From: Sinorhizobium sp. A49
GTDB taxonomy: Bacteria; Pseudomonadota; Alphaproteobacteria; Rhizobiales; Rhizobiaceae
Reading direction: 5' to 3'
NCBI RefSeq assembly: GCF_002002725.1
Contig: NZ_MUNW01000041.1
Coordinates: 124,001-188,000 of the forward strand
DNA length: 64,000 nucleotides
This document shows positions 26,124 through 34,492 of this stretch, in pieces. A program made the translations under genes and the position numbers. Positions within the stretch are counted from its first letter, which is position 1. Every line of letters starts with the position of its first letter. Below the pieces are notes generated by a model that was not told the origin of the DNA, did not search any database, and worked only from the letters and a program-made list of their open reading frames with translations.

Positions 26124-27417
26124 TCGGCTTCTCCTCCTGTTCCGGGTCGATGTCGCCGTCCTGATCATGCGTTTCGTCGAACGGTGCTGCGCGTGGCGAC
26201 AACTGCAGGCTCTCTGGCGTCATCGCCGTTCCGGCGTTGATCGGCGAGAAGGCGTCGCGCTCGGCGACGGGAACCGGCGCACGCATGCGGCTGCGTATGA
26301 TGGCATAGGCGGTGATGAGGATGTGGGCGCAGGCGGTGATCATGAATAGCCCATAGGGACCGGTCGCGGTCATGACAGGGCCGCCGATGGTTGGGCCGAT
26401 GATGGTGCCGATGCCGTAGAGCAGCAGCAAGCCGCCTGAAACCTTGACGAAATCCTCGGCCGTCGCAAAGTCGTTGGCATGCGAAACGGCGATCGGGTAG
26501 AGCGCGTTGGCGGCGGCGCCATAGATCGCGATCAGCGTCAGCACGATCCAGACCTGGCTCGGTTCGACCAGGAAGATCAGGAGCCCCGCAAACGCGCCGA
26601 CGCCGGCAAGGGCTGCCAGCACGTAGCGCCGATCGATGCGGTCGGAGAGGCGCCCGGCGGGTAGCTGCATGACTGCGCCGGCAAAGATCGCCACGCTCAT
26701 CATCGCCGCCACCGTGCTGTCGGAGAGGCCCGCCTGGCGGCCGAAGACGGCGCCGAGCGTGCCGAAGGCGCCATTGGCGATGCCGACGAGCAGGATGCCG
26801 AGGAACGAGACCGGGGAGTTCCTGTAGAGCCCGCGCAGGTCGAGTTGCACCTGTTTCAGCGGCTGCGGCGTAGCGGCCTTTGACAGGAGCGTCGGCAGCA
26901 TTGCGACGCAATAGAGAATGCCGCAGATCATGAAGAGCGTGCTGGTGGAGGTATCGCCGAACGGGATCATCATCTGGCCGCCGACGACGCCGAAAAGCGT
27001 GATGGCGATGTAGAGGGAAAAGATGACGCCGCGGCTCTCATTGGTGGCGCGTTCGTTGAGCCAGCTTTCGATGATCATCGAGGTGCCGGCGGTCGCAAAG
27101 CCGGTGAGCGCACGCAGGATCAGCCACCAGGTCGGGTCGATCAGGATGCCGGTCATGAGCGCGACGATGGCGATCAGTGATGAAAAGACGCTGAAGGCGC
27201 GCACGTGACCGATGCGTTTGACGACATTCGGTGCAAAGAAACAGCCAAGCACGAAGCCGGCCGCCCAGGACGTGCCGATCAGGCCGAGGATGGTGGTGGG
27301 GTAGCCCTCGGCTGTGCCTCTGACCGGCAAAAGCAGGCCCTGCAGGCCATTGCCCAGGAAGAGAAACAGCGTGCCCAGCAAGAGAGAGGCAACGGGGAGC
27401 AGGTTCTTTCTCATCAT
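26110..27417 (-). CDS. MFS transporter, YcaD-like
   Basis: A 435-aa permease with 12 predicted transmembrane helices in two halves and a 55-residue acidic cytoplasmic tail. The MFS motif between helices 2 and 3 is weak (FAPNVVKRIGHVRAF), while the second half has LSDRIDRRYVLA. The pattern ESWLNERATNESRG in helices 4-5 is typical of the YcaD/UMF2 group, whose substrates are not well defined. It is followed by, and overlaps, the DUF1192 gene. Starts at 27417 and 27414 are adjacent ATGs. Confidence 0.87.
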   Translation of the reverse strand: MMRKNLLPVASLLLGTLFLFLGNGLQGLLLPVRGTAEGYPTTILGLIGTSWAAGFVLGCFFAPNVVKRIGHVRAFSVFSSLIAIVALMTGILIDPTWWLILRALTGFATAGTSMIIESWLNERATNESRGVIFSLYIAITLFGVVGGQMMIPFGDTSTSTLFMICGILYCVAMLPTLLSKAATPQPLKQVQLDLRGLYRNSPVSFLGILLVGIANGAFGTLGAVFGRQAGLSDSTVAAMMSVAIFAGAVMQLPAGRLSDRIDRRYVLAALAGVGAFAGLLIFLVEPSQVWIVLTLIAIYGAAANALYPIAVSHANDFATAEDFVKVSGGLLLLYGIGTIIGPTIGGPVMTATGPYGLFMITACAHILITAYAIIRSRMRAPVPVAERDAFSPINAGTAMTPESLQLSPRAAPFDETHDQDGDIDPEQEEKPNGPV

Positions 27418-27674
27418 CCATCCGAAAATCGTTCTGCCGTCAGCAAGTTAGGGCGGCGTGCCCTGAATTGCCAGCCGGATTCTGTCCCGCCGGTCATTGC
27501 AAATCGGCGGCGGAAACAATAGCCCTCTAATGCATCATCCCGAGAATCGATATCGAATTCCGGAATCAAAAGCAGGTGCGCGCCGCGACTGAGCGTGCGC
27601 TACATGCGATGACAAGGTGACGGCGGTGTGACGCTTCGCCGGGCTGGGGAACTTCCCTCGAGGATAGGCTGGAT

Positions 27675-27830
27675 ATGTCGAAGGCGCTGGCGATCATTCT
27701 GCTTCTGGCGATGGCCATCCAGCTCATCTGGCCGATCGGCCTGCCGGGCCTCAGGCAGCGCCGCGATTTCTGGAAGATTGCCGTGTTCGCGATCGCCATG
27801 ATGATGGTCACGGTTCTCATTCGACCCTGA
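27675..27830 (+). CDS. Small two-helix membrane protein
   Basis: A 51-aa ORF (MSKALAIILLLAMAIQLIWP, then a GLRQRRDFWK cytoplasmic turn and AVFAIAMMMVTVLIRP). It has two hydrophobic helices separated by a positively charged loop. GAGGA lies about ten bases before the ATG. I do not recognise a named family; the clean topology suggests a real small inner-membrane protein. It stands in an otherwise empty interval between the MFS gene and the cyclase gene. Confidence 0.6.
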   Translation: MSKALAIILLLAMAIQLIWPIGLPGLRQRRDFWKIAVFAIAMMMVTVLIRP

Positions 27831-27952
27831 CGGGTCCAACTCTTCGCTGTGCGATGCCACGGTTGTGCCTTTGGAAACTGTGCCGGTCGATCTACTCTGC
27901 TATGCCGTTACTCGATCAATAGTAGTAGCTGGAAAAGTGCGCAGGACAGATC

Positions 27953-29887
27953 ATGAAGAACGCGCTAGATTGTCCGCTTCATCACGGAGATGAATTCGGG
28001 GGTTACTTGGAACGCCGCCTTGCTGCCATCCTCGCTGCCGATGTCGTGGGCTACAGTCGTCTCATAGGCGCTGACGAGACCGGTACGCTGGCCGCCATGA
28101 AGCGGCACAAGAACGAGCTGGTGGACCCCAAGGTCAGCCGGCACAAAGGCCGAATCGTCAAGCTGACCGGCGACGGCATTCTGGTCGAGTTCGCAAGCGT
28201 CGTGCATGCGGTCGCCTGCGCCGTCGATATCCAGCGCGGCATGCTGATCCGCAACGAAGACGTCCCGCAACTGAAGCGCATCGAACTGCGCATCGGCGTG
28301 CATCTCGGCGACGTCATCGTCGAGGACGGCGATATCTTCGGCGACGGCGTCAATGTCGCAGCCCGGCTCGAGGGCCTGGCGGAACCCTCCGGCATTGCGG
28401 TGTCTGCTTCGGTACGCGACCATGTCGGCTCGAGGCTGGATGTCGGCTTTGTCGACAAGGGCCAGCACGCGCTGAAGAATATCGCGGCCGGCGTCCACGT
28501 CTATTCCGTCGCGCTGGGTGCGCCGACCAAGATCGCCAAGGTGGTGAACGGCACCCATACGGTGACGGTCGACGATGGTTACGGGCTGTCCGTTGCCGTT
28601 TTGCCCTTCACCAACATGAGCCATGATCCAGAGCAGGAATATTTCTCCGACGGTATCACCGAGGACATCATCACCGACCTGTCGAAGATCTCGCAGCTGC
28701 ACGTCGTCGCCCGCAACACGGTCTTTACCTACAAGGGGCGGTCGGTGCGGGTCAAAACAGCGGCGCAGGAACTCGGTGTCCGCTTCATCCTCGAGGGCAG
28801 TGTGCGCAAGGCCGGCGGGCGGGTTCGCATCACCGGACAGCTGATCGATGCGCTGACCGGTACGCATTTGTGGGCCGACCGCTACGACCGCGATCTTACC
28901 GACATCTTCGCCATTCAGGACGAGATCACTCATGCCATCGTCAACCAACTGCGCATCAAGCTGCTGCCGGAAGAGAAAAAGGCGATCGAGCGGGACCCGA
29001 CGACGAGCGTCGAAGCCTATACCTATTATCTGCGCGGCCGGCGGTTCTCGCATGCCTGGACGCGCTCCTATCTGCTGCTTGCCCGGCGCATGTTCCAGAA
29101 AGCCGTCGAGCTCGACCCGAACTTTGCCCGTGCCTATGCCGGCATCGCCGATTGCGAATCCGCCCTTCGCGACTGGCATGAGCACGAGTTTCCGCTCGAA
29201 AGCATCTTAAGCACGAGCGCGCGCGCACTGGAGCTCGACCCTGATCTCGCCGAGGCCCACGCTTCCAGAGGCCTGGTCCTGCATCAGGACGGGCAAAGCG
29301 AAGAGGCTGTTGCCGAGTTCGAGCGCGCCTTGGCGCTCGATCCACAGCTCTACGAGGCAAACTTTCATTACGGCCGCTTTCTCTTCATGCGCGGCGAGTT
29401 CGAGACAGCCATCGAGTTCTTCAAACGGGCTGCGGAAATCCGGCCTGACGACTACCTTTCGCCGATCCACCTGATGAGCGCCTACAAATCGCTCGGCCAG
29501 GAGACCGAACGCGGACATTGGGCGAAGATCGGCATCTCTCGGGCGGAACGGGCGCTGGAGTCGCATCCGGAAAATTCTGGTCCGGCGCATCGCGGCGCAT
29601 TGGCGCTGGCGCATATGGGCGAGGCGGACCGCGCACGCGAATGGGCGGCCTGCGCGATCGCCATCGATCCGGACGATATCGTCGCGCGCTACAACACGGC
29701 CTGCGTCTATTCGATCCTCGGCGATGTCGATACGGCGCTCGATATGCTCGAGAGCCTGTTGCCGCAGAGTTCCTGCTACCAGCTGCTGTGGTTCAAGCAG
29801 GATTCCGATCTGGATGCGGTTCGCCACCATGTGCGCTTCCAGGCCATGGTGGAGGCGATCGCCCAATGCGAGGCAGTCAAGCACTGA
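27953..29887 (+). CDS. Class III adenylate cyclase with TolB-like and TPR domains
   Basis: A 644-aa protein. Residues about 18-190 form a class III cyclase domain with all catalytic positions visible: metal Asp D30 and D74 (GDG), adenine-selecting K70 and D131, and transition-state N134 and R138 (GVNVAARLE). A TolB-like domain (about 215-335: VAVLPFTNMSHDPEQEYFSDG) and TPR repeats (about 345-620) follow. It should make cAMP in the cytoplasm, with the C-terminal half acting as a sensor or partner-binding region. Rhizobia carry many such cyclases. A TTG codon near residue 19 (LERRLAAILAAD) is an alternative start. RIME-like copy D follows the stop directly. Confidence 0.92.
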   Translation: MKNALDCPLHHGDEFGGYLERRLAAILAADVVGYSRLIGADETGTLAAMKRHKNELVDPKVSRHKGRIVKLTGDGILVEFASVVHAVACAVDIQRGMLIRNEDVPQLKRIELRIGVHLGDVIVEDGDIFGDGVNVAARLEGLAEPSGIAVSASVRDHVGSRLDVGFVDKGQHALKNIAAGVHVYSVALGAPTKIAKVVNGTHTVTVDDGYGLSVAVLPFTNMSHDPEQEYFSDGITEDIITDLSKISQLHVVARNTVFTYKGRSVRVKTAAQELGVRFILEGSVRKAGGRVRITGQLIDALTGTHLWADRYDRDLTDIFAIQDEITHAIVNQLRIKLLPEEKKAIERDPTTSVEAYTYYLRGRRFSHAWTRSYLLLARRMFQKAVELDPNFARAYAGIADCESALRDWHEHEFPLESILSTSARALELDPDLAEAHASRGLVLHQDGQSEEAVAEFERALALDPQLYEANFHYGRFLFMRGEFETAIEFFKRAAEIRPDDYLSPIHLMSAYKSLGQETERGHWAKIGISRAERALESHPENSGPAHRGALALAHMGEADRAREWAACAIAIDPDDIVARYNTACVYSILGDVDTALDMLESLLPQSSCYQLLWFKQDSDLDAVRHHVRFQAMVEAIAQCEAVKH

Positions 29888-29893
29888 TCCCTG

Positions 29894-29987
29894 CTGCATA
29901 ACTCCTTGAATCGGAATCGACTTGGATCATGCGGGACAAGGAGAGTGTTCCAGCGTCGCGCGTCAGTTTTCACGCGCGGCGCTGCAG
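29894..29987 (+). repeat. RIME-like two-palindrome repeat, copy D
   Basis: 94 bp. CTGCATAACTCC, a TTGAATCG/CGACTTGG-type inner palindrome and ATCATGCGG form module 1. CAGCG-t-CGCGCGT...ACGCGCG-g-CGCTG forms module 2. It lies between the convergent cyclase and MFS stop codons, three bases from the MFS end. Confidence 0.75.
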
Positions 29988-29990
29988 GGA

Positions 29991-31499
29991 TCAATGGCCG
30001 CGGTAGGATTGAACCGGTTGCCGTGACTTGCCTCGCGTGAACCACCAGATGCCGGCACCGGTCGTGACCAACAGGCCGGTCGCCAACACGACAACGGCGA
30101 CAAACGCCTTTTCGAAGGCCGTCCTGGCGAGTGCTACCAGGCTTTCGGCGACATCCGGCGACAGCTTTTCCGCCAGGATCAACGCTTCATCGAGACTGTC
30201 GCGCGCGATCGCCGATATGCCGGCACCTTCCGGCAGCACGACGAAGGCGGTGTAGACCGCCGACATGACGCTGCCGAGTACTGCAATTCCGATGGCGCCG
30301 CCGAGTTCGAAGGAGACCTCCTCGATGGAGGCGGCCATGCCGGCGTGCTGCGGTGGGGCGTTGGACATGATGGCGCTGGAGGCGGCCGTCATCGTCGCGC
30401 CAACGCCGAGGCCGAGCACCACCAGGCTGACGATCTGGCCGAGGGCGCCGGCTTCGTGCACGGCGAGAAACGCACCGAGGCCGGCAGCCGCGGTGATGAG
30501 GCCGGTGCGCAGCACCATCTCGGGGCCGAGACGCGGCAGCATCATGCCTGTCAGCGGGCCGGCGACGAAGGCGGCAAGCGGGATCGGCAGGATGAAGATG
30601 CCGGCCTCAAGCGGCGAATAGCCGGCGACGAGCTGCAGACGCTGGGTCAGCACGAGCTCGACGCCGACGAGCGCTCCGGATGTCACCAAGGCTGCGGCGA
30701 CGCCCGAGGAAAAGGCGGCGTTGCGGAACAGGCCGAAGTCGATCATCGGATGCGCGCTGCGCCTCTGCCGGCGCACGAAGACAACGAGCGCGACGGCGCC
30801 GATCACGGCGGCGATGAGCCCGGCCTGCGCCGATGGCTCACGCTTGCTCATCTCCTTGATGGCGTAGGCAAGCCCGACCAGGCCGACCATGATCTGGACG
30901 GAGCCGAGCGGGTCCCACGGGTGGTCCTTGTTGCCCTTGCTATCGGGAAGCACGGCCATGCCGAGCAGCAAGGCCACGGCGACGATCGGCACGTTGATGA
31001 GAAAGACTGAGCCCCACCAGAAGTATTCGAGCAGGAAGCCGCCGAGCACCGGCCCGATGGCCGCACCGCCCGAGGCGATGGCGGCCCAGATGCCGATCGC
31101 CAGCGCCCGCTCGCGCTCGTCGGTGAAGGTCAGCCGGATGATCGAAAGCGTCGCCGGCATCATCAGCGCGGCGCCCACGGCCAGCAGCACACGGCCGGCG
31201 ATGAGGATCGACGGGTTCGGCGCATAGGCCGCGATCAGGGAGGCGAGGCCGAACACGGCGAGACCGGCAATGAACGGTCGCTTGTGGCCGAGCCTGTCGC
31301 CGAGCGTGCCGAGCCCCGGCAGCAGGCCGGCAACGACCAGTGCATAGGCATTGACGATCCAGAGTTTTTCGGACGCGGACGCGCCGAGATCGTGGGTCAG
31401 CCGGGGAAGGGCCGTGTAAAGCACGGTCATATCGACGACGATCAGGAACAGCGCGCTCGACACGATGGCCAGAATGAGCCAGCGATTATGCGGGGACAT
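29991..31499 (-). CDS. DHA2-family MFS drug exporter (SmvA/QacA-like)
   Basis: A 502-aa permease with 14 predicted helices. DHA2 signatures are DMTVLYTALPRLTHDLGAS in helix 1, GDRLGHKRPFIAGLAVFG (motif A) and GRVLLAVGAALMMPATLSII. A proline-rich helix 5 segment, GGAAIGPVLGGFLLEYFWW, carries antiporter motif C. The family exports cationic drugs and biocides by proton antiport; the substrate here is inferred. It is divergent from a TetR gene with an operator-like palindrome in the 105-bp gap, the usual SmvA/SmvR-type arrangement. Confidence 0.92.
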   Translation of the reverse strand: MSPHNRWLILAIVSSALFLIVVDMTVLYTALPRLTHDLGASASEKLWIVNAYALVVAGLLPGLGTLGDRLGHKRPFIAGLAVFGLASLIAAYAPNPSILIAGRVLLAVGAALMMPATLSIIRLTFTDERERALAIGIWAAIASGGAAIGPVLGGFLLEYFWWGSVFLINVPIVAVALLLGMAVLPDSKGNKDHPWDPLGSVQIMVGLVGLAYAIKEMSKREPSAQAGLIAAVIGAVALVVFVRRQRRSAHPMIDFGLFRNAAFSSGVAAALVTSGALVGVELVLTQRLQLVAGYSPLEAGIFILPIPLAAFVAGPLTGMMLPRLGPEMVLRTGLITAAAGLGAFLAVHEAGALGQIVSLVVLGLGVGATMTAASSAIMSNAPPQHAGMAASIEEVSFELGGAIGIAVLGSVMSAVYTAFVVLPEGAGISAIARDSLDEALILAEKLSPDVAESLVALARTAFEKAFVAVVVLATGLLVTTGAGIWWFTRGKSRQPVQSYRGH

Positions 31500-31569
31500 G
31501 GTACACCTCTGTGGCCGAACCGCTGCCTGCGGGACCTATGGCCTTGTTGACATCAGAGCAGCTATATAA

Positions 31570-31581
31570 ATACGTACGTAT
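31570..31581. promoter_or_regulatory. Putative TetR operator
   Basis: The perfect palindrome ATACGTACGTAT overlaps a TATAAA-like promoter element between the divergent exporter and TetR genes. Its place suggests repression of both. Confidence 0.6.
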
Positions 31582-31604
31582 GGAATTAAAAGAGGAAATC
31601 TGAA

Positions 31605-32153
31605 ATGGGACGACGCCGGACGATCGATCGCGACAAGGTGCTGGATGCGGCGGAGGCGACAGTAAGCACCGTCGGCGCCGGTGGCCTGACGATCGATGCG
31701 GTGGCGAAGGCGGCGGGCATCACCAAGGGTGGCGTTCAATATTGCTTCGGCAACAAGGATGGATTGATCGATGCGATGATTGAGCGTCGGTTCAATGAAT
31801 TCGACAGCGCTGTGGCCGACAAAGTCGGAGACGCGACCGATCCGGTAACGGCAATGCGCGCGCATGTGGAGGTGACGGCGCGCCTCAACACGGCAGAGAA
31901 CGCCCGCACAACAGGGATGATGGCAGCACTTCTGCAGCGCGAAGACCATATGGAAAAGAACCGCGTGTGGTATCGCGGGCGTCTCGACAGCCTCGATCTG
32001 TCGACCGACGAGGGGCGACGGGCGCGCCTTGCGTTTCTTGCCGCCGAAGGCACGTTTCTGCTGCGCAGTTTCGGCTTCGCCGAAATGGACGATGCGGAAT
32101 GGCAGGACATCTTTGCCGATATCGTTGCCTTGGTGCCGAAGAAACCCGCCTGA
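31605..32153 (+). CDS. TetR-family repressor
   Basis: A 182-aa protein with an N-terminal TetR HTH (RRRTIDRDKVLDAAEATVST, LTIDAVAKAAGITKGGVQYC, then FGNKDGLIDAMIERR) and a C-terminal ligand-binding domain of the TetR_C type. GAGGA precedes the ATG. It is divergent from the DHA2 exporter, which it most likely represses until an exported compound binds. A perfect palindrome lies 24 bp upstream of its start. The grpB-like gene starts 60 bp downstream and may be read through. Confidence 0.92.
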   Translation: MGRRRTIDRDKVLDAAEATVSTVGAGGLTIDAVAKAAGITKGGVQYCFGNKDGLIDAMIERRFNEFDSAVADKVGDATDPVTAMRAHVEVTARLNTAENARTTGMMAALLQREDHMEKNRVWYRGRLDSLDLSTDEGRRARLAFLAAEGTFLLRSFGFAEMDDAEWQDIFADIVALVPKKPA

Positions 32154-32213
32154 CGGGGACTTTGGACGCGCGACATCCGGCCAGCGGCAGGGATGCAAGT
32201 AAGGGAGAATTGC

Positions 32214-32717
32214 ATGCCGACCCCGGTCGAAGTGGTTGCCTATGACGATGCGTGGCCGCAAGCTTTTGCCGCCATGTCGAAGCATCTGGCGAGCCTGCTC
32301 GGTCCCGTGGCGATCGCGATCGACCATATCGGCAGCACCGCCGTTCCTGGGCTCGCCGCGAAACCGGTCATCGATATCGATGTGACGATGCGCGGCCCGG
32401 AAGCAATTGGTGCCGGGTGTGCGGCACTCGTTGCCAGCGGGTTTGTCTCACGGGGGAACAGGTATGACGATGGCGTCTGGGCATTCGTCAAGCAGGGCTC
32501 GCCGGGCCAGCGCGTCTATCTCTGCCCGCCTTTCAGCGACACCCATCACCGCCGCCTGATCTTTCGCGATCACTTGCGTCAAAGCCGTGAGATGGCGGAC
32601 GCCTACGCGGCGTTGAAGAGACGCCTTGCGGCCACATTCCCCTTCGATGGAGACAGCTACACTGCTGCCAAGACGCAATTCATCAACGAAGTCGTCGAGC
32701 TTGCCAAACGCGCTTGA
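32214..32717 (+). CDS. GrpB/UPF0157 family protein
   Basis: A 167-aa protein of the GrpB family, which has a minimal nucleotidyltransferase fold. Visible family blocks are VAYDDAWPQAFAAMSKHLAS, IDHIGSTAVPGLAAKPVIDI (the GS...D-x-D core) and HHRRLIFRDHLRQSREMADA. The biological role of GrpB proteins is not settled. AAGGGAGA lies before the ATG at 32214; the earlier in-frame TTG/ATG extension is not family-like. It follows the TetR gene on the same strand. Confidence 0.9.
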   Translation: MPTPVEVVAYDDAWPQAFAAMSKHLASLLGPVAIAIDHIGSTAVPGLAAKPVIDIDVTMRGPEAIGAGCAALVASGFVSRGNRYDDGVWAFVKQGSPGQRVYLCPPFSDTHHRRLIFRDHLRQSREMADAYAALKRRLAATFPFDGDSYTAAKTQFINEVVELAKRA

Positions 32718-32740
32718 TGTCAGCGCTTCTGGGTATGGCG

Positions 32741-33085
32741 TCAACCACTCGTCGCCGTCAGTTGGGCAAGGTGGCCGGGCAGATCCACTGCGCGACCGGC
32801 TGCGTTGATCGTTTCGAAGTAGTCGTGCCAGCCGGATGCTGAGATGCCCGAGACAAGCGCGTCCAGTGCGGCTTCGTCCGGGAGCCGCCAGATGGCGAAA
32901 TAGGTGTGTGGTGCGGCGTGAAGCGTGCCGGCATCGACCTCGCCGAAGGCGACCGGCTCCACCCCGAGGTCTGACAGGTCAGCCAGACCGCTGCCGACGG
33001 CCTCGAAAAACCTGTGGCGACCGGCTGGGTCGAGGGCGAGCCAGGTATCCTTCGGGGTGTAGAGTTCGCTCAGATAGTGGGTCAT
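32741..33085 (-). CDS. Uncharacterised small protein, possible dimeric alpha-beta barrel
   Basis: A 114-aa protein (MTHYLSELYTPKDTWLALDP, HTYFAIWRLPDEAALDALVS, SGWHDYFETINAAGRAVDLP). The pattern of beta strand, 'AIWRLPD' and a helix with WHDYFE resembles small dimeric alpha-beta-barrel (ABM/NIPSNAP-like) proteins. I cannot assign a function. It ends 23 bp from the convergent GrpB stop and is followed upstream by the AlkD-like gene on the same strand, only 10 bp away, so it is the last gene of a MarR-AlkD-like unit. Confidence 0.75.
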   Translation of the reverse strand: MTHYLSELYTPKDTWLALDPAGRHRFFEAVGSGLADLSDLGVEPVAFGEVDAGTLHAAPHTYFAIWRLPDEAALDALVSGISASGWHDYFETINAAGRAVDLPGHLAQLTATSG

Positions 33086-33095
33086 GAATTGTCTT

Positions 33096-33863
33096 TCAGG
33101 ATCTGTCGATGGATCGAAGGGCGCGCTTGCAGATGCGGGTGGTTGCCGCGTTTTCGTGGTGGCTTTGCCAGGAGGTGCAGAGATTGCGTACCCAGTCCGG
33201 TCGATCCTTGGCGGCGTCGTTCAGCCAGTTTCCGACGGAATCCTGAACATAGCACGACGGGTCCGCGTTCAGCGGTTCAAGAATGGCAAGCGCCATTTCC
33301 GGATTTCGTTTCAGCGAAGCGATATGGCTGCACCAGACGCCGCGCGGACGCGTTGCTTCGCTTGCGAACCGGCGCAGACGATCGGAGGGCGAGCCCGTCC
33401 AGGCGGCAAGAAGGGAAATCGTGGTTGCGATGTCCTGCGAAAGCTGCGGCCGCACGGCGATCCATGCCCATTCGCGAACACCGAAATGCGGATCGTCGGC
33501 GAGCGGGCGGATCACGGCGAGGCGGTCTTCAAGCGTGAGCGCCGTATTTGCGCCGACCATGAAACAGGCCCAGCCGCGAACGGTGTCGGAACGGTGCTGC
33601 TGCAGCCTTGAAGCGGCGTCGTCGCCGAGCCGGTCGCGGATCAGTTCGGCTGCGAGCGCCATGCGCTTGGAAATGCCACTGCCGACCAGAGCGCCGATGG
33701 CGGCGAAGGCGTTGTCGCCGACCTCCGGAACCGCCGCCCGCATCAACGTTTCAAAATCGACTGCGAGGCATTCGGTCAGCGTCGAGGCTTCCACCAACCC
33801 CGCGTTCAGGAGCGCCAGCCGTTGCGGGTCGATGTCCGCCATCCGCCGCGGCGCGGCGCTCAT
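33096..33863 (-). CDS. HEAT-repeat DNA alkylation repair protein, AlkC/AlkD-like
   Basis: A 255-aa all-helical protein with HEAT-like repeats. Segments such as LADDPHFGVREWAWIAVRP, RRFASEATRPRGVWC, LEPLNADPSCYVQDSVGNWL and NDAAKDRPDWVRNLC match the DNA alkylation repair superfamily. AlkD-type glycosylases remove positively charged alkylated bases by wrapping DNA in such repeats; activity here is inferred. Its ATG overlaps the marR stop (ATGA). A longer frame upstream lies inside marR and is rejected. Confidence 0.83.
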   Translation of the reverse strand: MSAAPRRMADIDPQRLALLNAGLVEASTLTECLAVDFETLMRAAVPEVGDNAFAAIGALVGSGISKRMALAAELIRDRLGDDAASRLQQHRSDTVRGWACFMVGANTALTLEDRLAVIRPLADDPHFGVREWAWIAVRPQLSQDIATTISLLAAWTGSPSDRLRRFASEATRPRGVWCSHIASLKRNPEMALAILEPLNADPSCYVQDSVGNWLNDAAKDRPDWVRNLCTSWQSHHENAATTRICKRALRSIDRS

Positions 33864-34393
33864 TGGGTGATCTCGCTTGCGGCTTTCGTCCGCACTGCCT
33901 TTCGCCCGCCGTCGGTATTGCGCCATGCGCGCTGGATGAGGGCGCTTAGGGTTTGCCGGTCGCTCTCGTCGAAACCGGCAAACAGCGACGCGATCCAGCG
34001 CGTATGGGTGTCGAAAAGCGCGCGCGCCGCTTCCTTGCCCTTCGGCGACAGCCGGACCAGCACCTTGCGGCGATCGTCCTTGCTCTGCTGCCTCCCGAGA
34101 AAGCCGTCGCGCTCCAGCCCGTCCAGAAGCCCGGTGACGGTTGCGCGGGTGACGCCGGCGCGGTCGGCGAGCTCATGCGGCGACAGGCCGTCCGGCAGCT
34201 GGTGCAGGAGGAACAGCAGCACGAACTTAGCTTCGGAGAGATTGTGGGGCGCCAGCCGGGCGGCGCAGTCGCGATCGATCGCGGCCGCCAAGGCTATGAC
34301 TTCGAAGCACAGGCGCAGATTGGCGGTTGCGCCGTCGCCGCGTCGTTCAGCTTCGTCAATTAGCGCGAGATGTTTTTGTTCGAGAATTTCCAT
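33860..34393 (-). CDS. MarR-family regulator
   Basis: A 177-aa protein with the MarR winged helix: LSEAKFVLLFLLHQLPDGLS, HELADRAGVTRATVTGLLDG, then the wing SKDDRRKVLVRLSPKGKEAA. Helical dimerisation segments flank it. It overlaps the AlkD-like gene by four bases, so it probably controls an alkylation or electrophile response. A 27-bp inverted repeat covers its start codon, which fits tight autorepression. ATG 34393 lacks a ribosome binding site; ATG 34423 is an alternative. Confidence 0.9.
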   Translation of the reverse strand: MEILEQKHLALIDEAERRGDGATANLRLCFEVIALAAAIDRDCAARLAPHNLSEAKFVLLFLLHQLPDGLSPHELADRAGVTRATVTGLLDGLERDGFLGRQQSKDDRRKVLVRLSPKGKEAARALFDTHTRWIASLFAGFDESDRQTLSALIQRAWRNTDGGRKAVRTKAASEITQ

Positions 34394-34419
34394 AAGGCGG
34401 CATATAGTATGGCGCCTAA
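34393..34419. promoter_or_regulatory. Putative MarR operator
   Basis: TAAGGCGGCATA-TAG-TATGGCGCCTAA is an inverted repeat with 10 of 12 positions matching. It touches the marR ATG, suggesting autoregulation by blocking transcription start. Confidence 0.6.
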
Positions 34420-34492
34420 TCATAAGTCAATGACATTGTCCGGTGGCGCGGATTGGTGTGTCCGCGCCGGTCGGTCAGTTGGTTTGCGCTGG

